A stretch of DNA of 22,376 nucleotides from Caryophanales bacterium (GTDB taxonomy: Bacteria > Bacillota_I > Bacilli_A > RFN20 > CAG-288), in assembly GCA_021621525.1 (NCBI GenBank), contig JAJVUU010000028.1:1-22376 (forward strand), written 5' to 3'. Positions 15,120-22,376 of this stretch are shown one piece after another (the first letter of the stretch is position 1; each line of letters begins with the position of its first letter). The notes beneath the pieces are model-generated. The model was not told where the DNA came from, made no database searches, and saw only the letters and a list, made by a program, of their open reading frames with translations. The position numbers were made by a program, and so were the translations under genes.

Positions 15120-15686
15120 CTATTTCAGCTTCAGCCCTGCCTGGAAGGCAGGTGCGGCCTTTTCTCCTACAAGACGATAGGTATTGTCTGCGCTACAGAA
15201 GGTGACAAACTCGCATTTATCTATGGAAAGATGTCCGCTTTCATCCAAAACATCTTCTCTTACGGAAATATTCTTGATTTTGCCGAATACTTCGAAGTCC
15301 CCGTTTTCATGGCTGACCCTGACAAGTTCACATTCCAAGGAGAGAGGAAGCTCTTCGATGGTCGGTGCATTGACGATACTTGCCTTGGAGGCATGCCACA
15401 ATGTCTTCTTGAACTTGTCCTTATCCTCATTGGCTGAGACGATACCGACAAAGTCACCCTGGACGACGTTCTTCCTATCCAGAGGAGCTATGGTGAACGC
15501 CTTGTTTCTTAGGATGTTCTTGCTCGTCATATGGTCTTTTGTGAGCTGAATCTCGATGACGTCGCTATCCTCCATGGTGCCCCAGGCTGCATTCATGCAG
15601 TCGACGCTTCCATCCTCGTTGTACGTGGATATGATCAGAACCGGCATCGGGAAGAGGTAATTGTGATTTTTCAGGTCTTTTCTCAT
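15120..15686 (-). CDS. Flavin reductase-family protein, 188 aa
   Basis: The protein has the FMN-binding split-barrel fold pattern of flavin reductase-like proteins: a Pro-Met-Pro-Val-Leu-Ile-Ile-Ser-Thr start, Asn-Ala-Ala-Trp-Gly-Thr, a Ser-Lys-Asn-Ile-Leu-Arg segment, and a Gly-Asp-Phe-Val-Gly-Ile-Val-Ser stretch in the middle. Members bind FMN and reduce flavins or other small substrates; the exact substrate cannot be assigned. I chose the ATG at 15686, with AGAAGG about 8 bases upstream, over the ATG at 15725. It is the first gene of a two-gene unit with the glycosyltransferase; a functional link is not obvious. Confidence 0.85.
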   Translation of the reverse strand: MRKDLKNHNYLFPMPVLIISTYNEDGSVDCMNAAWGTMEDSDVIEIQLTKDHMTSKNILRNKAFTIAPLDRKNVVQGDFVGIVSANEDKDKFKKTLWHASKASIVNAPTIEELPLSLECELVRVSHENGDFEVFGKIKNISVREDVLDESGHLSIDKCEFVTFCSADNTYRLVGEKAAPAFQAGLKLK

Positions 15687-15764
15687 TGTTCTCAGCCTTC
15701 TTTCTTTATGAGGATATTCTATCACAACATCTGTATCTTTTTTCTTTTCTTTCCCTATGTTTCA

Positions 15765-15793
15765 TTGAAGAAAGCAAAGCAAAAGAATAGAAT
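15765..15793 (+). promoter_or_regulatory. Promoter of the GtrA-family gene
   Basis: TTGAAG (15765-15770), 17 bp, TAGAAT (15788-15793), followed by a GGAG ribosome site about 8 bases before the ATG at 15817. Confidence 0.65.
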
Positions 15794-15816
15794 AATCAAA
15801 AAACGGAGAAACAGTC

Positions 15817-16740
15817 ATGGACAACGAAAACAACAATCAAGAACCCATAGAAATCGAAAAGGCCAGGAGACCGTTCAAAATCGAATTTCTCATCGCCTTC
15901 ACCACTCTTCTTGTGACGAGCGTCATCTTCTCGCTTCTGGTCTATTTCCTGGGAAGCTACAACAAGATTCCACATCTCATCGAAATCACCTATTCCAAGG
16001 ACAGGGTGATATCCTTCGACAGGAATTTCATGATTGCAAGCGTCATCTTCGGATTGCTGCTCAATCTTGTCAATATGGTCGCTCTGTATTTCATCAGGCC
16101 AAGCGGCATCAAGCCTGACTTCGGAAGCCATTGCAGATGGCTTATCTCTCTTGGCATCCTCTCACTCTTTGGATGGCTTGCCTTTGTCGTCATCGACATT
16201 CTGTTTTCCGGCTTCGGTGTTCCGGATATCGTCACTGCCCTCATCTCTTCCGGACTCGTATCCATCTATGACTATCTCATCTATAAGTTATATATGGAAA
16301 AGAGAACCTATTCCAACCATCTTTTCTGGGAACTCTTCCGCTTTGCCATCGTCGGCCTTGTCGCTGCCGTCTTTGACTTTCTGATCTGCTTCTTCGTCCA
16401 GTTTGTCTGCTTCAAGGGAAATGAAGCAGGCTATGTCACCATCGTATCCACATTGTGTGGCTTCCTTGTCGGTGTCATCATCAACTATCTCATGTCTACC
16501 TACATGGTCTATAAGGCAAGCAAGTCGACCTTCTCCAAGACTCCGATGGGAATCCTTGTCTTTGTCGTCCTTTCTGCCCTTGGCCTAGGTATCGGTATCG
16601 GATTGCAGTATTTCTTCTATGACTTCTTATTTGTTTCAAAGGGTATATCCTTCTTCTCCTATCCTGTCGACTTTGTCATCAGGACCCTTGTCGTCATGGT
16701 CTATAACTATGTGACAAGGAAGTTCTTCATCTATAAATAA
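15817..16740 (+). CDS. GtrA-family membrane protein with extra N-terminal membrane domain, 307 aa
   Basis: The C-terminal half (about 168-307) is a GtrA domain: four membrane segments, beginning Phe-Arg-Phe-Ala-Ile-Val-Gly and containing Asn-Tyr-Leu-Met-Ser-Thr-Tyr-Met-Val-Tyr, with the closing Val-Tyr-Asn-Tyr-Val-Thr-Arg-Lys-Phe-Phe-Ile. GtrA/GtcA proteins are thought to help move lipid-linked sugars across the membrane. The usual length is about 130-150 residues; here about 165 residues come first, holding roughly four more hydrophobic segments with no family I can name. It faces away from the glycosyltransferase gene and shares its neighbourhood with YfhO. Confidence 0.85.
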   Translation: MDNENNNQEPIEIEKARRPFKIEFLIAFTTLLVTSVIFSLLVYFLGSYNKIPHLIEITYSKDRVISFDRNFMIASVIFGLLLNLVNMVALYFIRPSGIKPDFGSHCRWLISLGILSLFGWLAFVVIDILFSGFGVPDIVTALISSGLVSIYDYLIYKLYMEKRTYSNHLFWELFRFAIVGLVAAVFDFLICFFVQFVCFKGNEAGYVTIVSTLCGFLVGVIINYLMSTYMVYKASKSTFSKTPMGILVFVVLSALGLGIGIGLQYFFYDFLFVSKGISFFSYPVDFVIRTLVVMVYNYVTRKFFIYK

Positions 16741-16795
16741 AGAACATTATAAGGCAGAATGAATCGATAAGATCGGAAAAAAGTTCAGAAAAAGC

Positions 16796-16824
16796 TTGAA
16801 TTGCGCCTTGCAAAAGCTTAGAAT
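16796..16824 (+). promoter_or_regulatory. Promoter of tRNA-Gly
   Basis: TTGAAT (16796-16801), 17 bp, TAGAAT (16819-16824). The predicted start lies about 5 bases before the tRNA. Confidence 0.7.
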
Positions 16825-16835
16825 GTATAAGCTTT

Positions 16836-16909
16836 GCAGACGTAGTTCAATGGTAGAACTTCAGCCTTCCAAGCTGATCACGCGGGTTCGATTCCCGTCG
16901 TCTGCTCCA
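16836..16909 (+). tRNA. tRNA-Gly (anticodon TCC)
   Basis: The acceptor arms GCAGACG/CGTCTGC are perfect, the anticodon loop CTTCCAA gives TCC, the T-arm GGGTTCGATTCCC is canonical and CCA is encoded. It is a single-gene unit with its own promoter and terminator. Confidence 0.97.
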
Positions 16910-16923
16910 TCTTGAAACATTGG

Positions 16924-16950
16924 CCTGGTACACATTGTATCAGGTTTTTT
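16924..16950 (+). terminator. Terminator of tRNA-Gly
   Basis: CCTGGTAC (16924-16931) pairs with GTATCAGG (16937-16944), one wobble, followed by six T residues. Confidence 0.8.
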
Positions 16951-17240
16951 CTTTGTCTGAAGATAGGTATCATGGAATGCATTCTACCTATGACAAAGAA
17001 CATTCTTTGAAACGGAATATCTCGTTGCATATTCGCTTGCAACGATTCCGTCTTTTCTCTTCCAGGTGGCTTCTTTTGATGTGTATTGAAAATGGCAGGA
17101 AACTGTTATCTTTGTCGAGTGCTGAAGCGTGCCGTTATTGCAATCCTTTAGCCAATCCAATGCTTTTTTCCAATGGTGAATCTGGTCTTTCATTCAGCTA
17201 CTAATTATTGTATAAGCGTCAATTAACATATAACAATTTG
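16951..17240. other. Intergenic region without a supported gene
   Basis: About 290 bases. Overlapping short frames exist on both strands, but none has a ribosome site or a recognisable domain. The right end becomes very AT-rich where the 33-bp repeats begin. Confidence 0.5.
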
Positions 17241-17339
17241 AAATTTTTGCCATTTTTGGCTAAATAAAAAATGGAATTTTTGCCATATATAGCAAAATAA
17301 AAAATGCATTTTTTGACATTGAGTGCTACAATAATGATA
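17241..17339 (+). repeat. Three 33-bp tandem repeats, operator-like, before the ATPase gene
   Basis: Copies begin at 17241, 17274 and 17307. The first two are nearly identical and the third is diverged. Each has a core TTTTGCCAT-n-GCtAAAT that is itself palindromic; in copy 2 TTTTGC and GCAAAA form a 6-bp inverted repeat. The exact 33-bp period (about three helical turns) puts the cores on one face of the DNA. The third copy contains TTGACA (17314-17319), a -35 candidate, so a bound protein would control this promoter. Confidence 0.75.
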
Positions 17340-17357
17340 AATGGAAGGCATTGCATC

Positions 17358-18698
17358 ATGGCTGAAAGGATTTTTGAACGAAAAATATATCAAAGGATGC
17401 TTGAATGGAAAAGAGATTCTGATGGAAAAACGGCTCTGTTGATAAAAGGTGCCAGGCGCGTCGGCAAATCAACTGTCGTTGAAGAATTTGCCAGAAAGGA
17501 GTATTCCAGTTACATCCTCATTGATTTTTCCATTGCTCCTAAGGAAGTACATGAACTGTTCAAGGATATCTCTGATTTGAATTACATCTTTCTAAGACTG
17601 CAGCTTATCTATCATGTCAATCTCGAAAACAGGAAATCAGTCATCATTTTCGATGAGGTACAAAAAGAACCGCTTGCAAGGCAGGCCATAAAGCAATTGG
17701 TGAAAGATGGAAGGTATGATTATATTGAGACAGGTTCGCTGCTTTCCGTCAAAAAGAATGTCGAGAACATTCTGATTTCTAGCGAAGAGACAAGAATGGA
17801 AATGGTTCCTATGGATTATGAGGAATTTCGTTGGGCATTGGGGGATAAGGTGACGATTCCGATGCTCAAGTCGGCTTTTGAAAATAAAATGTCTCTCGGC
17901 GATGACATGAATAGAAGACTGCTTCGTGATTTCAGGATTCATATGCTGGTTGGAGGGATGCCACAGGCTGTAAATGAATACATCGAAACAAATAACTTCA
18001 ACCAAGTAGATCAAATCAAGCGAATGATCCTTGAGCTTTATCAGGATGACTTCAGAAAGATAGATCAGACGGGAAGAGCATCGCTGATGTTTTATGCGAT
18101 ACCATCGGAGCTTGCGAAAAACACATCAAGATATCAAGTCTCAAGCGTCATTCAAAAAGCAAGGCAGGATAGACTTCTTGGTATCGTTGCTGAAATGAAG
18201 GATTCTATGACAGTAAACATAGCTTATCATGCAAATGATCCAAGCGCTGGTATTTCATTGCATGAGGATAGCGATAAATATAAAATGTTCATCGGGGATA
18301 CGGGTTTGTTTACGACCCTTGCTTTCATGGATAAGGACTTCACGGAAAATATCATCTATGAGAAGCTTTTAAGCGACAAATTGGATACGGATCTAGGGTA
18401 TTTGTATGAAAACATGGTTGCTCAAATGCTGTACGCAAATGGAAATCGATTGTTTTACTATACGTTTCCAAAGGAAAAATCGACACATCGGTATGAAGTG
18501 GATTTTCTGATTGCAAAGCGAAATAAGGTTTGCCCTATCGAAGTAAAGTCATCTGGATATAAGACGCATGCATCCATCGATGCCTTCGGTGAGAAATTCC
18601 CGGGTAAAATCGGGCAGAAATATTTGATTTATACAAAAGATTTGCGAAAGGATGGCGATATTCTCTGTCTTCCCATCTATATGGCGATGTTTTTATAG
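17358..18698 (+). CDS. AAA-family ATPase with DUF4143 domain, 446 aa
   Basis: The N-terminal ATPase domain has Walker A GARRVGKS at 31-38 and Walker B Ile-Ile-Phe-Asp-Glu at 96-100, followed by an Ile-Glu-Thr-Gly-Ser-Leu sensor-like segment. The C-terminal DUF4143 part includes Glu-Val-Asp-Phe-Leu-Ile and Pro-Ile-Glu-Val-Lys-Ser-Ser, the pattern of a PD-(D/E)xK-like fold, so a nuclease-related activity is possible. Cellular role of the family is unknown. I chose the ATG at 17358, with GGAAGG at the right distance, over ATG at 17304, which lies inside the repeats. It stands alone, with its own repeat-bearing promoter. Confidence 0.9.
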   Translation: MAERIFERKIYQRMLEWKRDSDGKTALLIKGARRVGKSTVVEEFARKEYSSYILIDFSIAPKEVHELFKDISDLNYIFLRLQLIYHVNLENRKSVIIFDEVQKEPLARQAIKQLVKDGRYDYIETGSLLSVKKNVENILISSEETRMEMVPMDYEEFRWALGDKVTIPMLKSAFENKMSLGDDMNRRLLRDFRIHMLVGGMPQAVNEYIETNNFNQVDQIKRMILELYQDDFRKIDQTGRASLMFYAIPSELAKNTSRYQVSSVIQKARQDRLLGIVAEMKDSMTVNIAYHANDPSAGISLHEDSDKYKMFIGDTGLFTTLAFMDKDFTENIIYEKLLSDKLDTDLGYLYENMVAQMLYANGNRLFYYTFPKEKSTHRYEVDFLIAKRNKVCPIEVKSSGYKTHASIDAFGEKFPGKIGQKYLIYTKDLRKDGDILCLPIYMAMFL

Positions 18699-19072
18699 GA
18701 TCTGATGTTGTCAGTCATGACATAAGGCTGGATTGCCTGTTGGTGACAAAGAAAACATGCACCTTTTTTGAACTGTTATATACATGTTTAAATTCAGAAT
18801 TGGTAAGTCGATTTCATATTTCGAAGTCGGTTCCTGTAGCAAGATAGGACTGCTTCATGAGGTGGTTGCCATCAGGGTGTTGGATTAAAAAAAGAATCGT
18901 TGATTTCAAGCATATAGTCTTTCGTTGAGAATTGTCTGTTCTTTGATAAGATATGTCTTTTTCGATATGATGGGATTTAAGTTTTCTACCCCATGGAAAT
19001 TATGGACTCGCTTGAATTCCATACGCTTATCTGGATGTCAAAAGAAGTTGAGGGAAAAAATGTCAAAAACCA
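18699..19072. other. Intergenic region without a supported gene
   Basis: About 370 bases between the ATPase gene and the tRNA cluster. A small TGTCA-TGACA palindrome follows the ATPase stop, but there is no U-tract. I see no coding frame with a ribosome site and no clear RNA gene. Confidence 0.5.
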
Positions 19073-19101
19073 TTGCTAAACATAAGATTTTGTGGTATCA
19101 T
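19073..19101 (+). promoter_or_regulatory. Promoter of the tRNA-Cys/Arg/Pro cluster
   Basis: TTGCTA (19073-19078), 17 bp, TATCAT (19096-19101). The predicted start lies about 6 bases before tRNA-Cys. Confidence 0.7.
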
Positions 19102-19113
19102 TTCCTACGCGTT

Positions 19114-19188
19114 GGTTCCATAGCCAAGTTGGTAAGGCAAGGGATTGCAAATCCCTGACCAGCGGTCCGAATCCGCTTGGAACCTCCA
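19114..19188 (+). tRNA. tRNA-Cys (anticodon GCA)
   Basis: Acceptor GGTTCCA pairs with TGGAACC; the anticodon loop ATTGCAAAT gives GCA; CCA is encoded. First gene of a three-tRNA unit. Confidence 0.96.
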
Positions 19189-19190
19189 AT

Positions 19191-19267
19191 GCCCTCGTAG
19201 CTCAGCTGGATAGAGTATTTGACTACGAATCAAAGGGTCAAGAGTTCGAATCTCTTCGAGGGCACCA
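19191..19267 (+). tRNA. tRNA-Arg (anticodon ACG)
   Basis: Acceptor GCCCTCG pairs with CGAGGGC; the loop CTACGAA gives ACG, read as ICG after deamination; CCA is encoded. It begins 2 bases after tRNA-Cys. Confidence 0.97.
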
Positions 19268-19271
19268 TATT

Positions 19272-19348
19272 CGAGAGTTAGCGCAGTTTGGTAGCGCACC
19301 TGCTTTGGGAGCAGGGGGTCATGGGTTCGAATCCCCTACTCTCGACCA
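19272..19348 (+). tRNA. tRNA-Pro (anticodon TGG)
   Basis: Acceptor CGAGAGT pairs with ACTCTCG; the stem CCTGC/GCAGG encloses TTTGGGA, giving TGG; CCA is encoded. Last gene of the cluster. Confidence 0.97.
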
Positions 19349-19361
19349 TCGCTACATAGAT

Positions 19362-19384
19362 GCTCCCCAATCGGAGCTTTTTTT
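19362..19384 (+). terminator. Terminator of the tRNA cluster
   Basis: GCTCC (19362-19366) and GGAGC (19373-19377) with a 6-base loop, followed by seven T residues. Confidence 0.85.
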
Positions 19385-19425
19385 ATTTCTTTTCCATGCG
19401 CTGAAGTATGAAATCCTGTATAATG

Positions 19426-19463
19426 AAGTCACGAAGGAGAGATTCCTGCTGTGACTTTTTTTT
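19426..19463 (+). terminator. Second terminator or attenuator before the DUF2130 gene
   Basis: AAGTCAC (19426-19432) and GTGACTT (19451-19457) pair perfectly; an inner AGGA/TCCT pairing strengthens the hairpin, and eight T residues end it at 19463. It starts just behind a TATAAT (19419-19424) and ends about 38 bases before the DUF2130 start. It could be a backup terminator for the tRNA unit or a control element for the downstream genes. Confidence 0.7.
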
Positions 19464-19501
19464 AATAGCTGCAAGCATCTTTCCGGGTAGAAAGGACTGC
19501 C

Positions 19502-21022
19502 ATGGCCAAAGAAATCAAATTCATCGTTCTCAATCCGACAAGGCTTCAATTGGAAGAGGAAGCCAAGCCTGGAGATGTCATCGACCTCTCCTCTATATAT
19601 AAAGTAGACAACAGCTATATCACTTCCCTCATCGAAGAAGAAAAGAACAACCTTCTGAAGAAAAGGCTTGAGGAAGCCAAGGCTTCCTTTGAAAGAGAGA
19701 AGGAAGCCGAGCTTTCCAGCCAAAAGTCCACCTTCGAACTTCAGAAGCAGGAAGCCTTGAAAAAGCAAAAAGATCAGGATGATATTGCTAATGAAAACCT
19801 GAAGAAGGAAATTCTGGAACTTCAAAACAGATTGTCTTTGAAGGAGAACTCCTATCAGTCTGATGTTTCGATTGTCAAAAAAGATCTGGAAAATCAATTC
19901 GGACTTGAAATACAGAAACTCCAACAGGATAAAGAGAGGCTGATAGAAGATTATCGTAGGCAGCTGGAAAACCAAAAAAGAGAAAGCGAGAACTCCTTTG
20001 GTTTACAGAAGGCAAGGCTTGAGATGGACTATCAGAAGGAACTCACCCAGCTGAAGAATGAAATCCAGTCTATGAAAGACAATAAGGAAAAGGATGAAGC
20101 CCTTGCCTTATCCAGGCAGAAGAATGAATTGGATGCCCTTCTTGAAAAGGAGAGGCTCTCCTTTTCTGATTTCCGTCTGCAGACGGAGCAGGACAAGGCA
20201 AAGGAAGCGGAAAGATATCATTCCCTCCAGGAAGAATATGACAACCTCAGAAGAAGCAAGTCTTCCATGAGCGTCAAGGTCATCGGTGAGAACCTGGAAT
20301 CCTGGTGCAACGACACCTATCGCAACTATCAGACCCTGGGTGCCTTTGACAACTGCACCTGGGAAAAGGATAACAAGGTCGTCAAGGAAGAGGATGAAAC
20401 AAGAGGATCCAAGGCGGATTATATCTTCCGTGTTTTCTCAGATGAGACCAAGGACGAAAAGAAGAACATCATCTCCTGCTGTCTTGAGATGAAAAGCGAG
20501 AATCCGGAAAGTACCAACAGGCACAAGAATGCTGATTTCTATGGCAAACTTGATCTGAACAGGAATAAGAAGCATTGCGAATATGCCATCCTTGTCTCCG
20601 AGCTTGAGATGAAATCAGACAATGACGTGCCGATAGAGAGGGTCACTGGCTATGAGAACATGTATGTCGTAAGACCTCAGTACATGATCACCTTCCTAGG
20701 CATATTGAAGAACTTGGCAAGGAAGTATGCTCTTCTTATCCAACAGCGTGCCAGGGAGGATGAGAAGTTCCTTTCCGGCAAGGCCGTCGAAGAGGAGTTT
20801 GAGAATCTGAAGAACACCTATCTCAACAAACCGCTCGATCAGATGAAGAGTAAGGTCGAAGCCATCATCAAGGATGCCGACTTCATCAATGCCAAGTCTG
20901 TTGAAATCACCAAGCTTGCCAGGGAAGTCATCGATAGCTCGATTGAAAACATCAAGCTCAAGATCGAACGCTTCTCCATCCATCTAGGCAAAATCGAAAA
21001 GGAGGTCGATACGCTCTCATGA
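19502..21022 (+). CDS. DUF2130 coiled-coil protein with nuclease-like domain, 506 aa
   Basis: A short N-terminal segment (1-35) is followed by a long charged coiled coil (about 45-255) and the DUF2130 domain (about 258-430). The latter has a PD-(D/E)xK-like pattern: Gly302-Ser-Lys-Ala-Asp306, then Cys-Cys-Leu-Glu329-Met-Lys331. A helical tail follows. The family is widespread, its role is not established, and a DNA-related function is inferred from the fold. A ribosome site AAAGGA precedes the ATG. Its stop overlaps the next gene's start as ATGA. Confidence 0.9.
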   Translation: MAKEIKFIVLNPTRLQLEEEAKPGDVIDLSSIYKVDNSYITSLIEEEKNNLLKKRLEEAKASFEREKEAELSSQKSTFELQKQEALKKQKDQDDIANENLKKEILELQNRLSLKENSYQSDVSIVKKDLENQFGLEIQKLQQDKERLIEDYRRQLENQKRESENSFGLQKARLEMDYQKELTQLKNEIQSMKDNKEKDEALALSRQKNELDALLEKERLSFSDFRLQTEQDKAKEAERYHSLQEEYDNLRRSKSSMSVKVIGENLESWCNDTYRNYQTLGAFDNCTWEKDNKVVKEEDETRGSKADYIFRVFSDETKDEKKNIISCCLEMKSENPESTNRHKNADFYGKLDLNRNKKHCEYAILVSELEMKSDNDVPIERVTGYENMYVVRPQYMITFLGILKNLARKYALLIQQRAREDEKFLSGKAVEEEFENLKNTYLNKPLDQMKSKVEAIIKDADFINAKSVEITKLAREVIDSSIENIKLKIERFSIHLGKIEKEVDTLS

Positions 21023-22191
21023 AAAAAGAGATGACCAAAAAGAAAAAGACCATACGGAACATCATCATCGCCGTATTGGTCGTAATCCTTGTTCCTCTTC
21101 TCATCGTCATAGGATATCTTCTTTATGTCATTCTTTCCTATCATCGTATCGGAAACGTGGAGCTGGATGTCAAAGATGGTGCCAAAAACCAGGTTCTCGA
21201 AAAAGAAAAGGAACTGTCTCTGACAAGTTACAACATCGGCTTTGGAGCCTATAGCGATGACTACACCTTCTTCATGGATACCGGAATTGACAAGGACGGC
21301 AACAAGACGCAGGGAGAACATGGTAAGGCCATCTCTCTTGATGCGGTAAAGAAGAACACGGAAGGGTCCTTGAAGACTATCGAAAGCCAGTCTTCCGACT
21401 TCATCGCCCTTCAGGAAGTCGATTTCGATTCTGACAGATCCTATCATTTCGACCAGCAGGCGTATTTCGAGGACAACCTGAACGGATATGACAGCACCTT
21501 TGCCATCGACTTCGACAGCGCCTATCTCTTCTATCCTTTCCATGATCCGCATGGAAAGAGCAAGTCTGGATTGTCTACTCTCAGCCGTTATGACATCAAG
21601 AAGGCAGATAGGAAGGAATATACGATTGCAACGGGCTTCTCCAAATATATGGACCTTGACAGATGCTTCAGCGTCAATAGGATGGAAGTCGATGGCGGAA
21701 AGGAATTCATCCTCATCAACTCCCATATGTCGGCCTATGACGAAGGAGGACTCATCAGGGACAGGCAGATGAAGGAACTCTACTCCTTCATGAAGGAAGA
21801 GTATGACAAGGGAAACTATGTCCTTACGGCCGGAGATTTCAACCATGACCTCTTGACCAACAATCCTCTCTATCCTCAATATACTAGAGAAAACTATCCA
21901 TTCAAGGAACAGATTGACCAAGGGTATCCGGATTGGGTCAGCTTCTTCTACGATGAGAAGGGAGAGTCTAGCTTCAACGATGGATTCACGGTCTATGCAG
22001 CCGACAATGAACCTTCCTGCAGGGATGCCGATGTCGTCTATCAAAAAGGGTCGACCTTTGTCTCCACCCTGGACGGATTCATTCTCAGCGACAATATCAA
22101 GGCTATCAGCGTCAACACGAGCAAGACCGGAGAGAACGGCTTTGCCTATTCCGATCACCAGCCGACGACACTCCGATTCATGTTGAAATAA
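21019..22191 (+). CDS. Membrane-anchored endonuclease/exonuclease/phosphatase-family protein, 390 aa
   Basis: A Lys-rich start and a membrane helix (about 13-39) anchor the protein, with the catalytic domain outside the cytoplasm. All motifs of the EEP (DNase I-like) superfamily can be seen: Ser-Tyr-Asn72-Ile, Leu-Gln-Glu133-Val, Asn-Ser-His236-Met, Gly-Asp273-Phe-Asn275 and Ser-Asp379-His380-Gln. It should cut phosphodiester bonds; likely substrates are extracellular nucleic acids or phosphate esters such as phospholipid heads, and sequence does not decide. The 4-bp ATGA overlap couples it to the DUF2130 gene. Confidence 0.93.
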   Translation: MKKEMTKKKKTIRNIIIAVLVVILVPLLIVIGYLLYVILSYHRIGNVELDVKDGAKNQVLEKEKELSLTSYNIGFGAYSDDYTFFMDTGIDKDGNKTQGEHGKAISLDAVKKNTEGSLKTIESQSSDFIALQEVDFDSDRSYHFDQQAYFEDNLNGYDSTFAIDFDSAYLFYPFHDPHGKSKSGLSTLSRYDIKKADRKEYTIATGFSKYMDLDRCFSVNRMEVDGGKEFILINSHMSAYDEGGLIRDRQMKELYSFMKEEYDKGNYVLTAGDFNHDLLTNNPLYPQYTRENYPFKEQIDQGYPDWVSFFYDEKGESSFNDGFTVYAADNEPSCRDADVVYQKGSTFVSTLDGFILSDNIKAISVNTSKTGENGFAYSDHQPTTLRFMLK

Positions 22192-22250
22192 GAAAAGCCC
22201 TTGACCGATTGGTAAAATTCTCCGCTTCACAAAAGCAAAGTTTTATTGTT

Positions 22251-22374
22251 TCAAATTTCACCAAATTCGCTTATTTCTAATTCCTCATACAAATCGGCAA
22301 TTAAATCAATCCGTAACTTTGCAGATGTGTTATGCCTACTGCATCACTTCGGTGTAGGCTTTGAGGTCGCTTAG
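22251..22374 (-). pseudogene. Broken or frameshifted gene fragment at the right edge
   Basis: On the minus strand a coding-like stretch enters from the edge (Leu-Ser-Asp-Leu-Lys-Ala-Tyr-Thr-Glu-Val-Met-Gln, then TAG at 22336-22338). A second stretch in another frame follows (22343-22251) with Ser-Ala-Lys-Leu-Arg-Ile-Asp-Leu-Ile-Ala-Asp-Leu-Tyr-Glu-Glu-Leu-Glu and a TGA. Joined by a small frameshift they would form one C-terminus. The family is not recognisable. Chance resemblance cannot be excluded. Confidence 0.35.
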
Positions 22375-22376
22375 GG

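Noticed and set aside
16984..17193. 69-codon minus-strand frame between tRNA-Gly and the ATPase gene
   Set aside because: No ribosome site, no domain, and a competing frame on the other strand; too weak to call.
17241..17339. 33-bp repeats as a CRISPR array
   Set aside because: The units are contiguous, with no unique spacers between them, the third copy is degenerate and no cas genes are near.
19092..19454. Protein-coding frame over the tRNA cluster
   Set aside because: It covers three canonical tRNA genes and their terminator; not a gene.
20839..22230. Long open frame (463 codons) on the minus strand
   Set aside because: It lies antisense to the EEP-family gene and the end of the DUF2130 gene, both of which have clear motifs. 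It has no recognisable domain and no ribosome site; it is a codon-usage shadow.

Overview
The window looks like chromosomal DNA of a low-GC, low-complexity-rich Gram-positive bacterium (Bacillota). The CsbB/GtrA/YfhO cell-envelope glycosylation set, CCA-encoding tRNAs, strong AGGAGG-type ribosome sites and TTGACA/TATAAT promoters all fit. An Erysipelotrichales-like host is my best guess, from gene style only.

Left part (about 0.6-10.9 kb, all on the minus strand) is a defence island. Read in transcription order it starts at a strong promoter with a palindromic operator (10925-10955). It then encodes a methyltransferase-like protein fused to one HsdS-type target recognition domain (its catalytic NPPF is replaced by FPPF), a small Rossmann-like partner, a small XRE-type regulator, a GIY-YIG/DUF4357 protein, HsdM, an unknown protein interrupted by an amber codon, HsdS, a third HsdS half, and HsdR. 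The operon ends at a hairpin around 252-312.

The key discovery candidate is hsdS. It carries two separate length-variable repeats. Three perfect 12-bp copies encoding Glu-Leu-Thr-Ala lie in the central linker, as in EcoR124-type enzymes. Six perfect TCTG units lie at the 3' end. At six units translation stops just after the tract. At four or seven units the frame joins a downstream third target recognition domain, giving a protein of about 600 residues. The sequence therefore predicts a type I restriction-modification system with two independent switches: spacing between half-sites, and presence or absence of a third recognition domain.

Middle part (11.1-16.9 kb) is core-like. It holds tRNA-Ser, a YfhO membrane protein, a CsbB-like polyprenyl-phosphate glycosyltransferase, a flavin reductase-like protein, a GtrA-family protein and tRNA-Gly. 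YfhO, the glycosyltransferase and GtrA together make the known three-component machine that glycosylates teichoic acids outside the membrane.

Right part (17.2-22.4 kb) holds an AAA/DUF4143 ATPase preceded by three 33-bp operator-like repeats, a tRNA-Cys/Arg/Pro cluster, a DUF2130 coiled-coil nuclease-like protein overlapping a membrane-anchored endonuclease/exonuclease/phosphatase-family protein, and a broken gene fragment at the right edge. Several genes start directly at a predicted transcription start (TATAAT, six bases, ATG), which suggests leaderless messages.
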